From assembly GCA_041394985.1 (NCBI GenBank), contig JAWLBI010000001.1, positions 1,674,001 through 1,738,000 of the forward strand: DNA of 64,000 nt, written 5' to 3'. Shown here one piece after another: positions 17,796-26,858 of this stretch (its first letter is position 1; each line of letters starts with the position of its first letter). This DNA comes from JAGLON01 sp041394985 (lineage in GTDB: Bacteria; Zixibacteria; MSB-5A5; GN15; JAAZOE01). The notes under the pieces are model-generated. The model had not been told where the DNA came from. It ran no database searches and was given only the letters and a program-made list of their open reading frames with translations. Position numbers and translations under genes: made by a program.

Positions 17796-19883
17796 CTATT
17801 CTTCCGCCAAAAAGTCGGATTGTTTCTCTGATCGTATTTTATGGAGCAGTTTCATTGAGCTGTCAAGTAACTCCTCGAACTTCTCGCGTTGCCTCGGTTG
17901 GTGTTTATGGAATTTCGCCGCATTGAGGATAAGCTGCGTATTGCGTCTGAATGGTAGATAATTCGATTTAAAGTTTTTCATAAAGTCGTTTGTTAACAAA
18001 TTCTTAATCAGTCCTGAGTTCTTTGCCGCAAATTTGTTTGCCCGATATACGAGATTGTGTAGGTTATCATAATGAGAAGATTTGTACAGAACAAGAGAAT
18101 TATCGAATTTGATGTCTTCAGGCATTACATCAAAATAAACTTTATGGTCTTTTTTGCCACTTGATTTGAAAAGACTCATTTCCAGCTTTAAAAATTCATC
18201 GACCTTTAGCTTAAGTTGAAAATACTGATTGTTATTCGATCCGGTTGTCTGTAAGTCCATGCCCTTATGTAAGTAACCGCCGTTCTTGCCATACTTCCTC
18301 GCCGCAGCTAAATACAAGAAAATGGCAAAATTCGTTTCATCCAAATCCATTTCCCGATTTTGATATTCGACAATACCTTTATCGGAGAATTTAAAAACAA
18401 AACTGTGATTTGAACCATTAATTATCTTCGCTTTGAACACCGGAGGCGTGTCTTTCCCTCTGGTCCACCCGTCAATATCCGATGTATAATGAAGACGAAC
18501 CTTGCTCTTAAAATGCCGGCCATTTATTTCCGCATCCCCATATGGCTGATTGATATGATCACGAAGGGGGTCATGGTGTGCGAAACACAGAAGATCGCCA
18601 CCGGCTCCGGCTCCTACCGACTTGATATAGGCCTTTCGCCCTCCATCATCGACATTGGAATAGTCTAAAATCTCTTTCTTGGCATATCCGATTGCGGTAC
18701 CCTCTATATTTGTGTAAGCCTTTATCAATAAATGATTTTCTTTGATCAGATTATAAAAGTCATCCCGGTCGAATTTTTTTGCCAGGAGACAATCTATGAT
18801 CTTAAGCGTGACGAATCCCAAGGCGCGTGCGTAAATGGAACAACTAGTATATTGGTCGTCACCCGCACTGTTTTGAGCGAGTCTGCAGATAGTGCCCAGA
18901 GGATCCGAAAATGAGTTTTGCTCAAAATCGAACTTCGAAGCCAAACGAGTAAATACATTAGCCACCGCTTGTTTATCAATACTCTGCTTATCAATGATTC
19001 CATCGATGCCGTCGCGAATTTCCTCAAAAGAGCCGCTGAAGAACAAACTGAAACCTACATCGCGCCATAAAGCTCGAGGCAGTGCAAGACGCTGGGCAAT
19101 GTAAGATGTTTGACTGACACGCCTGAGATGCACTTTGAAACTGCGAGGGCAATTGAAGAAGTCCTTATCCAGACTGGTATTATTTAGCAACAACATATAA
19201 AGGAATAATTGTTTCCCGCCATGCGGTCGAATAAGTGAGGCTAGCGGCCCGACACCGCTTTTAAATATGCCATGCATATTGTTATCGAAATACCAAGCCG
19301 TGTGATATATTTCCAGAAATTCCGGCTTTTTAAGGAGCGCTTCGCAAGATTTCGCAAATAAGTCGGAAAAAACCTTATTGTAATATTCATGGTTGACACG
19401 CTCGCCCTGTTTCGTACGCTTCGCAATAAAAAGTAGCATTCCTACGCATGAAGATATGGCGGCACTTGAATTTAGCCCGACTGCGATAGGGATATCACTC
19501 CATATATATAAATTAAAAGATTGAGTATATTTTGTATCTCGCTTCCAGGATCCCAGTAATTCGACCGCATTCTTGATTTGTCCGATAAGACCCGGACGAA
19601 TCTCGCCTTTCTCTCTGTAATCTGTTGTCAGTTTACTAGTCAACTGTGTCAGGAATTGAGCGTCTTTTCTGATATGTTTAAGAGTGATCTCAAATGGTCC
19701 GGATTTTTTAAATTCAATCCCGACATATGCCCATAAATTCAATTGGTGAGTCAGCGCGGGCTGACAAAATTTATTGGATATCTCTCCGGCCCAGAAATAC
19801 CAACCTGGCGCCCTGACGACTACATCGCATTTTGAGAAAAACTCGTTCCGATCCTCCTCTGTGAGATATCTTATCTCCGCCAT
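17796..19883 (-). CDS. GHMP-kinase-like protein with large C-terminal extension
   Basis: 695 residues. The N-terminal ~430 residues have the three GHMP kinase motifs: a motif 1-like VVRAPGWYFWAGEIS near 22-36, the ATP loop IPIAVGLNSSAA near 131-142, and motif 3 SVGAGAGGDLLCFA near 422-435. Residues 435-695 have no recognised family. Within them, about 495-575, the order short strands, LDETNFAIFLYLAAA helix, glycine-rich turn, KLKVDEFLKLEM helix and an SGKKDHKVYF hairpin resembles an OmpR-type winged helix; this is a visual impression only. The ATG at 19883 has AAGGTGGGG upstream; a GTG at 19913 lacks a site. Known GHMP kinases (about 300-450 residues) phosphorylate sugars, mevalonate or homoserine. 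Substrate here is unknown. Base composition is AT-richer than the metabolic genes, suggesting an accessory gene. Confidence 0.6.
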   Translation of the reverse strand: MAEIRYLTEEDRNEFFSKCDVVVRAPGWYFWAGEISNKFCQPALTHQLNLWAYVGIEFKKSGPFEITLKHIRKDAQFLTQLTSKLTTDYREKGEIRPGLIGQIKNAVELLGSWKRDTKYTQSFNLYIWSDIPIAVGLNSSAAISSCVGMLLFIAKRTKQGERVNHEYYNKVFSDLFAKSCEALLKKPEFLEIYHTAWYFDNNMHGIFKSGVGPLASLIRPHGGKQLFLYMLLLNNTSLDKDFFNCPRSFKVHLRRVSQTSYIAQRLALPRALWRDVGFSLFFSGSFEEIRDGIDGIIDKQSIDKQAVANVFTRLASKFDFEQNSFSDPLGTICRLAQNSAGDDQYTSCSIYARALGFVTLKIIDCLLAKKFDRDDFYNLIKENHLLIKAYTNIEGTAIGYAKKEILDYSNVDDGGRKAYIKSVGAGAGGDLLCFAHHDPLRDHINQPYGDAEINGRHFKSKVRLHYTSDIDGWTRGKDTPPVFKAKIINGSNHSFVFKFSDKGIVEYQNREMDLDETNFAIFLYLAAARKYGKNGGYLHKGMDLQTTGSNNNQYFQLKLKVDEFLKLEMSLFKSSGKKDHKVYFDVMPEDIKFDNSLVLYKSSHYDNLHNLVYRANKFAAKNSGLIKNLLTNDFMKNFKSNYLPFRRNTQLILNAAKFHKHQPRQREKFEELLDSSMKLLHKIRSEKQSDFLAEE

Positions 19884-19992
19884 AACCCCACCTTGCCCTG
19901 TTTGTGTTCGCACTCATCATTGAACACGATAATAGTTTTGAGCCCCCAAAACCGTAGGTAATACTATAAATATATGATAATTGATTACACCA

Positions 19993-20020
19993 AAGATATC
20001 GTAATTCTCGATCTTGTCAA
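19993..20020 (-). promoter_or_regulatory. Sigma-70-type promoter for the GHMP-like gene
   Basis: On the minus strand, TTGACA (20020-20015), 16 bases, TATCTT (19998-19993). It predicts a leader of about 100 bases before the ATG at 19883. Confidence 0.45.
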
Positions 20021-20095
20021 TAGGTTATTGCAATATTTAAAAGAAATAAGCGCATTTGCAATATTTATAGGAATGCGACGGTGCAATATGATTAT

Positions 20096-20125
20096 AAAAA
20101 AAGGGGAGAGATGGGATCTCCCCTT
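20096..20125 (-). terminator. Rho-independent terminator after the zinc-ribbon gene
   Basis: Minus-strand stem AAGGGGAGA/TCTCCCCTT (plus coordinates 20101-20125, seven-base loop) followed by a run of T. It separates the zinc-ribbon gene from the GHMP-like gene. Confidence 0.85.
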
Positions 20126-20261
20126 CGTCTATAGGGATTGTGCAGAGGCGCGTAGAAACCCATAAATGAATTCATCAAACGCGCAAATAAATAGCAGTGT
20201 GCTCAACATCTTGACAAAGACAGAGCATGCGAGGGGTTGCTCGACAGACCAAAACGAGCGT

Positions 20262-20492
20262 TTACGCTGTCGTAGCGTGAATGTCCTCTTTTGCGCTGTT
20301 GACCAGCTTGAACCGTCCGCATATCGAACACTGGCCTTCTTCTCTCACGATTCTGTCCTTCAGGCGAATGCGGCAAATCTGATTGATCTGCTGATGCGGC
20401 CTGACTTTCGAATTGATCGTCAGGCAGTCGTCGCAATACCTGTTCTCTTCATGGTCCTTCAGAAACTGAAGAACAATATCCGCATTATTCAT
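20262..20492 (-). CDS. Small zinc-ribbon protein
   Basis: 76 residues. Two CxxC knuckles, CDDC (near 20) and CSIC followed by GRFKLVN (near 55), could hold one zinc ion. Between them a stretch with RPHQQINQICRIRL and a basic end resembles a helix-turn-helix. The first 14 residues (NNADIVLQFLKDHE) look like a small helical cap. This pattern is seen in small conserved bacterial proteins of unknown function, possibly nucleic-acid binding. AGGAAGGAGAT lies before the ATG. It has its own terminator and an upstream promoter with an inverted repeat, so it is a single-gene unit. Confidence 0.7.
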   Translation of the reverse strand: MNNADIVLQFLKDHEENRYCDDCLTINSKVRPHQQINQICRIRLKDRIVREEGQCSICGRFKLVNSAKEDIHATTA

Positions 20493-20653
20493 AAGATCTC
20501 CTTCCTTGTCGCATGTGCTCTCAAGAAGTGAATAATAATCGGATACGAGTTACCCTAATGGACGCATTTTGATTGAAATAAGGCGACGTATTACTCGATT
20601 ATCCATAAACAATATAATAGACCCCTCAAAATACGCAAATAAAAAATGGCAAA

Positions 20654-20682
20654 AATTTAAAAATTATTTTGTATACTGTCAA
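20654..20682 (-). promoter_or_regulatory. Promoter for the zinc-ribbon gene
   Basis: On the minus strand TTGACA (20682-20677), 17 bases, TAAATT (20659-20654). The -35 lies within the inverted repeat 20672-20696. The implied leader is about 150 bases, in a very AT-rich stretch. Confidence 0.4.
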
Positions 20683-20696
20683 AATATGACAGTATA
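20672..20696. promoter_or_regulatory. Inverted repeat TATACTGTCA-N5-TGACAGTATA, likely operator
   Basis: Two perfect 10-base arms separated by AAATA. It overlaps the predicted -35 of the zinc-ribbon gene. A related half-site pattern (GGCAGTATTATGTCAAATAT) occurs at 20750-20769. A dimeric regulator is the simplest reading. The remaining intergenic DNA 20493-20848 is AT-rich and holds no gene. Confidence 0.5.
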
Positions 20697-20790
20697 GTGT
20701 TAATATGTAGCCAATTATTACAGGTCGATCGGATTATAATTAAAAATAATGGCAGTATTATGTCAAATATAGCCAAGGCTTGAGCCAATG

Positions 20791-20825
20791 AAAAAAAAGC
20801 GCCTTCGGGTACCCCGAAGACGCTT
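20791..20825 (-). terminator. Rho-independent terminator of the C10 peptidase gene
   Basis: Minus strand: AAGCGTCTTCGGG pairs with CCCGAAGGCGCT around a short loop, then eight T. It lies 25 bases past the stop. Confidence 0.85.
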
Positions 20826-20848
20826 CCTGCCTACCGAAAAAACAATCC

Positions 20849-22981
20849 TTAATCACATGAAAAACACGGCGCAGCCCCGCCCTTGAAGATATAGGAGATC
20901 AAATACACGGCATCGCCGACATTGCAACTACCGTCGCAATTGGCATCGCCCGCAGCCTCGGGTTCGGGGGCCGGGCCTCCCCGAAAAACATAATTGACTA
21001 TATGAACGGCATCGCCGACATTAACCGATGAATCCCCGTTAGCATCTCCGCAGGTATACAGCATATGCAATACCGCAACATCAACTCGTGGCGCATAATC
21101 ATGCGAATATCCTGAAATAGTACCCTGGAACCGGTACCGGTACTCTCCGAAATCTTCAATTCGCACAGTTGTCGCATTGGAAGAGCCGATTATTCCATCG
21201 ACGGTAAAGTAAAGCTTAACGATATCGCCATTACCTCCGGCAAAAATCGGCGCCGTTGAGTAGCCCGTCATATACTTATCCAATTCGATATACAACCGCC
21301 TCGAATCGTCATCGACCCACACGGCTTCGACTCGCTGGAAATCCGCCGTCCGGCATCCCACCGTCGAGATTGAATCGAATGACAGAATGACATCACCATC
21401 ATACGAAATCGGCAGATCGATTTCATCGAGCGGAATGGAATTCGATCCGCTGAGGACGACCTCAATATGACTGCCGGGAACGATTTCCGGTTCGGAGAGA
21501 GCCACCGAATCATCCAGCACATAGATGTAATCCGTTCGCGATTTCGATTTACTGGAATCACCGAAGTTGACGGTCAAAGAGACATCATAGACGCCGGGAC
21601 TGGTGAACGTATGGAGCGGATTCTGTTCACTCGAAGTCTGTCCGTCACCGAAATCCCACTCCCAACTGTCGACGCTCTTGTCGGACATCCCGGTAAACTG
21701 CAATTCCAGCGGTGCCTGCCCGGCCAGTGTATCCGCATAAAACATGATCGACCGGTTCGGTTCGATGTTGATAAACATGTTTTCGACCATCACATCACAC
21801 CCGGCCCAGGCGCAGTAGAGATTATCGATGGCGAACCAGGTGTTCTGCGGACCGCCCCAGCCGTAGTTCATGTGATAGAACTGGGTCAGTTCATTATCCA
21901 GCCATCCGTCACAGACAATGTAATGGTCATGGATACCATAGTGAATCGGCCGATTGTTGTCGATTTCACTCTGTATCAGGGCGAACCAGCTCTCGGGCGT
22001 ATGATCACTTCGGAAATACCACAGCACCTGGTCCTTATATCCATAGCGATTGGGGAAAATGGTCAAGGCCGGGCTGACCGGGCCGATAGAATAGCAGACG
22101 CCGTAGTCGACCTGATGAGCCTTGCCGCCTTCTTCGCATATCTCGGCAATCCCGGCTACCGAACCGCTCCAGTCATAAGTGTCATTGTAATTGGCATACA
22201 ATCTCCGACCCGATGATGTCCCGCCGCAGGATTGGTCGCCGTTCCACATATAATTGATAGTTCCGAATCCGGCCGGCGGCCATTGATGATAATTCAGAAT
22301 CTGTACCATCGAAATCGCCACGCACCACGCCACCGTGCGATTGCCGTCGCCCCACGGGAGATTATTATTGTATGGTTCGGTTTGATGCCAGGCCGTCGTC
22401 AACAGCGGACCGTTTTGTGCCCGGACGGCGGCTTTTTCCGTTCGAGCATCCGCGAACGCCTTCTCCGATAATGAGTACAATTCCCATGCATCGGCAGTCT
22501 TTTGGTCACAAGGGGAGATGTCCGCATCATCCCGGCCAGATGACAACTCGACATAGGATCTCTCGAACACAGCGAACCGGTCTTCCAATACATCCGAAAC
22601 CAGATTCCAGATGCCGAACTCCGATTCAAAATCCGTCAGCCGCTCCTCGGAAAATGCCAGAATCGGCGGCAACTCCCGTAGGGCAGGGACGATAATGAAT
22701 CCATTCGGAGAAACCTCGAAATACTGCGCCGCAAGAGTACCATCAACCATGATATCTTTCGAAGATGTAATTGTCGGCGAATCGGACCCGGCCCATTGGC
22801 CATTAGCCGCCACGCAATCGGTCAGCCAGTTGACGCAGACTGACCGCATTTCGTTTTCCGAGGCCAAACTTGCCATTGCAAAGCTGGTGATACTACAGAA
22901 AGAAAAAATGAGAATGAAAAGGGTGACAAACGGGGTACGCGGAGAGAACAGCCTCCACCGCGAGGTTACCTGCTTTGTCAT
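20849..22981 (-). CDS. Exported C10-family cysteine peptidase with PKD, cohesin-like and dockerin-like modules
   Basis: 710 residues. Order: signal peptide (about 1-38); a propeptide-like region; a C10 (streptopain-type) peptidase with PYNNNLPWGDGNRTVAWCVA, nucleophile Cys220, and general-base His353 in HDHYIVCDGW, followed by FYHMNYGWGG; a PKD domain near 430-510 (WEWDFGDGQTSSEQNPLHTFTSPG); a beta-rich region near 515-640 (PGSHIEVVLSG...GDIVKLYFTVDG) resembling a cohesin; and two dockerin-like repeats at the end (GDANGDSSVNVGDAVHIVNY and GDANCDGSCNVGDAVYLISY). ATG 22981 has AGGAGC six bases upstream; earlier in-frame ATGs at 22999 and 23059 were rejected. Acts outside the cell or on its surface. 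Confidence 0.88.
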   Translation of the reverse strand: MTKQVTSRWRLFSPRTPFVTLFILIFSFCSITSFAMASLASENEMRSVCVNWLTDCVAANGQWAGSDSPTITSSKDIMVDGTLAAQYFEVSPNGFIIVPALRELPPILAFSEERLTDFESEFGIWNLVSDVLEDRFAVFERSYVELSSGRDDADISPCDQKTADAWELYSLSEKAFADARTEKAAVRAQNGPLLTTAWHQTEPYNNNLPWGDGNRTVAWCVAISMVQILNYHQWPPAGFGTINYMWNGDQSCGGTSSGRRLYANYNDTYDWSGSVAGIAEICEEGGKAHQVDYGVCYSIGPVSPALTIFPNRYGYKDQVLWYFRSDHTPESWFALIQSEIDNNRPIHYGIHDHYIVCDGWLDNELTQFYHMNYGWGGPQNTWFAIDNLYCAWAGCDVMVENMFINIEPNRSIMFYADTLAGQAPLELQFTGMSDKSVDSWEWDFGDGQTSSEQNPLHTFTSPGVYDVSLTVNFGDSSKSKSRTDYIYVLDDSVALSEPEIVPGSHIEVVLSGSNSIPLDEIDLPISYDGDVILSFDSISTVGCRTADFQRVEAVWVDDDSRRLYIELDKYMTGYSTAPIFAGGNGDIVKLYFTVDGIIGSSNATTVRIEDFGEYRYRFQGTISGYSHDYAPRVDVAVLHMLYTCGDANGDSSVNVGDAVHIVNYVFRGGPAPEPEAAGDANCDGSCNVGDAVYLISYIFKGGAAPCFSCD

Positions 22982-23139
22982 TGTTAGCTCCTGTCTCATC
23001 GGCAATGCACTCAGATCCGGAAAGTCCGGCAGAAGCAATACACGGCCGATGATTGTCACTGCTTGATGAACTTGTCCACAGACGGTGAGGCTGTATGTTC
23101 AAGACGAATTATCGAGCCATTTATCAAATAAATTGTAAC

Positions 23140-23170
23140 AAAAAAAGCCCTCTCGAATCATTGAGAGGGC
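23140..23170 (-). terminator. Rho-independent terminator after nfnB
   Basis: Minus-strand stem GCCCTCTC/GAGAGGGC with seven following T (plus A run 23140-23146). It closes the hbd-ackA-nfnAB group. Confidence 0.9.
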
Positions 23171-23193
23171 CTCATCATATCTATATAAATAAC

Positions 23194-24663
23194 TTACTTC
23201 TTGGCCGTTTCCTTCGCCTTCTCAGCCTCTTCATCCACTAACGGCATGCCCATCATGAACCGATGCATGGCTCGGGCGGCAATCTTGCCCGCGCCGGCCG
23301 CCAAAATCACGGTTGCGCCGCCGGTAACGATATCGCCTCCGGCGAAGACGCCTTCGCGAGACGTCAGCATGGTCCGCTCATCGGCAATGATGTTACCCCA
23401 GCGGTTGGTTTCCAAACCGGGGGTAGTCTGTGGAATCAGCGGATTCGATGAGTTGCCGATAGCAACGACAACGGTGTCGACCGGCATGAGGAAATTCGAG
23501 CCTTCTTTCGGGACCGGGCGGCGACGTCCGGAAGCATCCGGCTCGCCCAGTTCCATCTCGACGCACTCCATATGCGTCAGCCAGCCTTCTTCATTACCGA
23601 TGAATTTCACCGGGTTGGTCAGCAGCTTGAACTCGATGCCTTCCTCCTCGGCATGGTGGATTTCCTCGGTACGAGCCGGCATCTCATTGCGGCTGCGACG
23701 GTAGACGATCGTCGCATGGTCCGCGCCAAGGCGCTTGGCCGTACGTACCGAATCCATCGCGGTATTACCGCCGCCGAGAACGGCGACATTCTTGCCCGAG
23801 AAAATCGGCGTGTCGTAATCCGGGAAGGCATACCCGCGCATCAAATTCGACCGCGTCAGGTATTCGTTGGCCGAATAGACGCCTTTCAGGTTCTCGCCCT
23901 CAATGCGCATGAAATTCGGCAATCCGGCGCCGGTGCCGATGAAGATGGAATCATATCCCTCTTCAAACAGTTCATCGATAGTATCGAGCTTCCCGACGAC
24001 AAAGCTGGTGTTGATATCGACGCCGAGGTCGGTGAGATACTTCACTTCCGACGCGACGATATCCTTCGGCAGACGGAATTCGGGAATGCCATAGATAAGC
24101 ACGCCGCCCGCCTTATGAAGCGCCTCGAAAATCGTCACTTTGTGCCCCATCAGCGCCAGGTCGGCAGCAACCGTCAGACCGGCCGGACCGGCTCCGACGA
24201 CGGCAGCCTTTTTACCGGTCGGTTTCGGCAGTTTGGGAATAACGATATCGCCATGTTCGCGCTCCCAGTCGGCCACGAAACGCTCCAGGTTGCCGATTGC
24301 CACCGGTTTGTGCTTCTTGCCGACGATACAGAGTTGCTCGCACTGCTCATCCTGCGGACAGACGCGACCACAGACGGCGGGGAGAGCATTCGTTTCTTTA
24401 ATCTTCTTGGCCGCATCGGAAAATTTCCCCTCGGAGATCAATTTGATGAACTCGGGAATTTTAACCTCGACCGGGCAACCGGCGACGCACTGCGGCTTCT
24501 TGCACTGCACGCAACGTTCGGCCTCGGCCTGAGCCATCTCGGCGGTCAATCCATAGGGAACTTCATTGAAATTGCAAATGCGCTCTTCCGGTTTCTGGTT
24601 CGGCATATCGATGCGCGGAAGCTGCATTCTCTCTTTATTGGTCAATTCTTTCTTGTCTGCCAC
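23194..24663 (-). CDS. nfnB: NADPH-binding large subunit of NAD-dependent ferredoxin:NADP+ oxidoreductase (NfnB type)
   Basis: 489 residues, homologous to the glutamate synthase small subunit. The N-terminal part carries two 4Fe-4S motifs, CVQCKKPQCVAGCP and CGRVCPQDEQCEQLC. Then come an FAD Rossmann motif (AAVVGAGPAGLTVAADLA) and a second nucleotide motif for NADPH (NVAVLGGGNTAMDSVRTA). In Nfn the large subunit binds bifurcating FAD. The GTG start at 24663 has AAGGAGAG five bases upstream. The adjacent [2Fe-2S]/FAD subunit gene 11 bases upstream makes Nfn much more likely than a stand-alone glutamate synthase subunit. Confidence 0.9.
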   Translation of the reverse strand: MADKKELTNKERMQLPRIDMPNQKPEERICNFNEVPYGLTAEMAQAEAERCVQCKKPQCVAGCPVEVKIPEFIKLISEGKFSDAAKKIKETNALPAVCGRVCPQDEQCEQLCIVGKKHKPVAIGNLERFVADWEREHGDIVIPKLPKPTGKKAAVVGAGPAGLTVAADLALMGHKVTIFEALHKAGGVLIYGIPEFRLPKDIVASEVKYLTDLGVDINTSFVVGKLDTIDELFEEGYDSIFIGTGAGLPNFMRIEGENLKGVYSANEYLTRSNLMRGYAFPDYDTPIFSGKNVAVLGGGNTAMDSVRTAKRLGADHATIVYRRSRNEMPARTEEIHHAEEEGIEFKLLTNPVKFIGNEEGWLTHMECVEMELGEPDASGRRRPVPKEGSNFLMPVDTVVVAIGNSSNPLIPQTTPGLETNRWGNIIADERTMLTSREGVFAGGDIVTGGATVILAAGAGKIAARAMHRFMMGMPLVDEEAEKAKETAKK

Positions 24664-24674
24664 GGCTGCTCTCC

Positions 24675-25532
24675 TTATGCCTCTGACGATGACTTATGGC
24701 ACTTGCAGTCATGTTCGAGGAAGGTATCGTACGCCACCTTTTCCTGTTTGTGATACATTTTCAGGCGGCTGGTCATCTCGTCGAAATCAACGTCATGCGC
24801 ATCGAAATCGGGGCCGTCGACGCAGGCGAATTTCGTCTTGCCGCCGACGGTGACGCGGCAGGCGCCGCACATCCCGGTGCCGTCAACCATAATCGGGTTG
24901 AGACTGCACCACGTTTTAATCTTTTTGGCGCGGGTGGCATTGGCCACGGCGCGCATCATCGGAACCGGGCCGATGGAGATAATAAAGTCGATCGGCGTAC
25001 CGTCCGACATGAGCTTCTCCAGCACCGTCGTAACGAATCCATGCGTCCCGTAGGAACCGTCATCCGTGGCGATATGCAGTTTGTTCGATGCCTCGGACAG
25101 CTCTTCTTCATAAATGAGCAGATCCTTGGTGCGCGCGCCGATAATCACCTCGACCTGGTTGCCGATCTCTTTCAGACCCTTGGCAATCGGATAAATCGGA
25201 GGGATACCGACACCGCCGCCGATACAAACACAGCGGCCGAATTTCTCCATGTGCGACGGCAGTCCGAGCGGACCGACGACATCTATGAACGAATCACCGG
25301 TTTTCATGCGGTTCATGGCCGCGGATGTCTTGCCGACCTCCTGTATAACGACCGTGAGAATTCCTTTTTCCTTATCGAGTCCGCCGATAGACATGGGGAC
25401 CCGTTCGCCGTGTTCATCATGGCGAAGGATGACAAACTGCCCCGGTTTGGCCTTTGCAACGAGCTTGGGAGCTTCGATGCGAAAACGACAAATCTTGGGA
25501 CACAATTCGACTTTATCGAGGATTTTGTACAC
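24675..25532 (-). CDS. nfnA: NADH-binding small subunit of the Nfn transhydrogenase (NfnA type)
   Basis: 285 residues. A ferredoxin reductase-type FAD domain (GQFVILRHDEHGERVPMSI), an NAD-binding half (CIGGGVGIPPIYPIAKGL) and a C-terminal [2Fe-2S] segment (GTGMCGACRVTVGGKTKFACVDGP) are visible. With NfnB it couples NADH and reduced ferredoxin to NADP+ reduction by flavin-based confurcation, or the reverse. Start is GTG 25532 with GAGAGGA upstream; in-frame codons further up (to 25601) have no site and no homologous sequence. The family is also annotated as sulfide dehydrogenase SudA, so context decides the name. Confidence 0.88.
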   Translation of the reverse strand: MYKILDKVELCPKICRFRIEAPKLVAKAKPGQFVILRHDEHGERVPMSIGGLDKEKGILTVVIQEVGKTSAAMNRMKTGDSFIDVVGPLGLPSHMEKFGRCVCIGGGVGIPPIYPIAKGLKEIGNQVEVIIGARTKDLLIYEEELSEASNKLHIATDDGSYGTHGFVTTVLEKLMSDGTPIDFIISIGPVPMMRAVANATRAKKIKTWCSLNPIMVDGTGMCGACRVTVGGKTKFACVDGPDFDAHDVDFDEMTSRLKMYHKQEKVAYDTFLEHDCKCHKSSSEA

Positions 25533-25647
25533 GTGTGAGTTTCCTCTCCATCTATCGGTGTGAAACGATGAATCCCGCTGACCGGGATGTCGAATTGTCA
25601 ATGCCGTCGCAATGGGCGGTATTCATCGATTCCGTTTTATTCAATGC

Positions 25648-26856
25648 TTACTTTTTCTTCTGCTCAATAATTCTTTTCGTTTCGCGGGCGATAACCAATT
25701 CCTCGTTGGTCGGAATCACCAGCACGCTCACCTTCGATTTGGCATCGGAAATAACCCGAATGCCCTTGCCCGGCGTATCGTTCACTTTATCGTCCAGCGC
25801 GATACCGAAGAAATCCATTCCCTCCAGGCATTGCTTCCGGACACGCGCCGCATTTTCGCCGACACCGCCGGTGAAGACGATGGCATCGAGGCCGCCCATA
25901 GCGGCCGTATACGAGCCGATATATTTCTTAATTCTGTAACAGTAGGCATCCATCGCAAGTTTCGCATTTTTATTGCCGCCGTCGACCGCCTCCATTATTT
26001 CCCTGACATCCGAGGAATGCCCCGAAATACCGTACAAGCCCGAATGCTTGTTCAACAGCGTGTTCGCCTCATGCAGCGATAACTCCTCGCGCGCCATGAT
26101 ATGCAGGATAATTGCCGGGTCGAGATCACCCGAGCGGGTACCCATGAGGAGTCCTTCGAGCGGCGTAAAGCCCATCGACGTATCGATCGAGGTCCCTTTA
26201 TCGATTGCCGCAATAGATGCGCCATTACCGAGATGACAGGTGATGATTTTCAACTGCTTGATCGGTTTTCCGATTTTCACCGCGGCCTGTTCGGAAACGA
26301 ACTGATGCGACGGCCCGTGAAACCCATATCGCCGAATGGAGTACTTTTTATACAGCTGATAGGGGATACCATAGATATATGCGTGGGCCGGCATATTGCT
26401 GTGAAACGCCGTATCGAAGACGGCTACCTGCGGCACATCTTCAAGATTCATCGTCGCTGCATTGATACCGCGAATATTGTGCGGGTTGTGCAGCGGAGCC
26501 AGTTCGATGAGGTTACGAATTTCACCCATCAAATCCTTCGTGATCAGCACCGACTCGCCGAAATCTTCACCACCGTGAACGACACGATGACCGACGGCGG
26601 CGATTTCTTTTTTGTCGGCAATGACACCATGCTCCTTCGAGAGCAGCATGGCGATGACTTGATCGATAGCTTGTATATGATCGAGGATTTCCCGGGAAAT
26701 TTTTCTTTGCGGTTTATCATGCGGAATATGCGTCAGCACCGATGCCGACATGCCGATTCGCTCCACCAGCCCCTTGGCCAAAACGAATTCTTTTTCCATA
26801 TCGATCAATTGATATTTGACCGATGACGATCCGCAGTTGAGTACCAGAATATTCAT
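25648..26856 (-). CDS. ackA: Acetate kinase
   Basis: Interconverts acetyl phosphate plus ADP and acetate plus ATP. 402 residues, normal length. MNILVLNCGSSSVKYQLID opens the ASKHA fold; GHRVVHGG, FDTAFH, CHLGNGASI and the C-terminal FTGGVGENAARVRK are all present. The gene starts two bases after the hbd stop, with GAGGTAG inside the end of hbd. No phosphate acetyltransferase lies in the window. The 115-base gap to nfnA shows no terminator, so one transcript may cover all four genes. Confidence 0.95.
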   Translation of the reverse strand: MNILVLNCGSSSVKYQLIDMEKEFVLAKGLVERIGMSASVLTHIPHDKPQRKISREILDHIQAIDQVIAMLLSKEHGVIADKKEIAAVGHRVVHGGEDFGESVLITKDLMGEIRNLIELAPLHNPHNIRGINAATMNLEDVPQVAVFDTAFHSNMPAHAYIYGIPYQLYKKYSIRRYGFHGPSHQFVSEQAAVKIGKPIKQLKIITCHLGNGASIAAIDKGTSIDTSMGFTPLEGLLMGTRSGDLDPAIILHIMAREELSLHEANTLLNKHSGLYGISGHSSDVREIMEAVDGGNKNAKLAMDAYCYRIKKYIGSYTAAMGGLDAIVFTGGVGENAARVRKQCLEGMDFFGIALDDKVNDTPGKGIRVISDAKSKVSVLVIPTNEELVIARETKRIIEQKKK

Positions 26857-26858
26857 GA

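Noticed and set aside
17796..19883. Mevalonate kinase for the GHMP-like gene
   Set aside because: dxr in the same window shows the MEP pathway, no other mevalonate gene is present, and the protein is far too long.
19974..20165. 63-codon open frame upstream of the GHMP-like gene
   Set aside because: It runs through the minus-strand promoter and terminator and has no binding site.
23194..24663. Glutamate synthase small subunit
   Set aside because: No large subunit nearby, and the adjacent NfnA-type gene explains it as an Nfn subunit.
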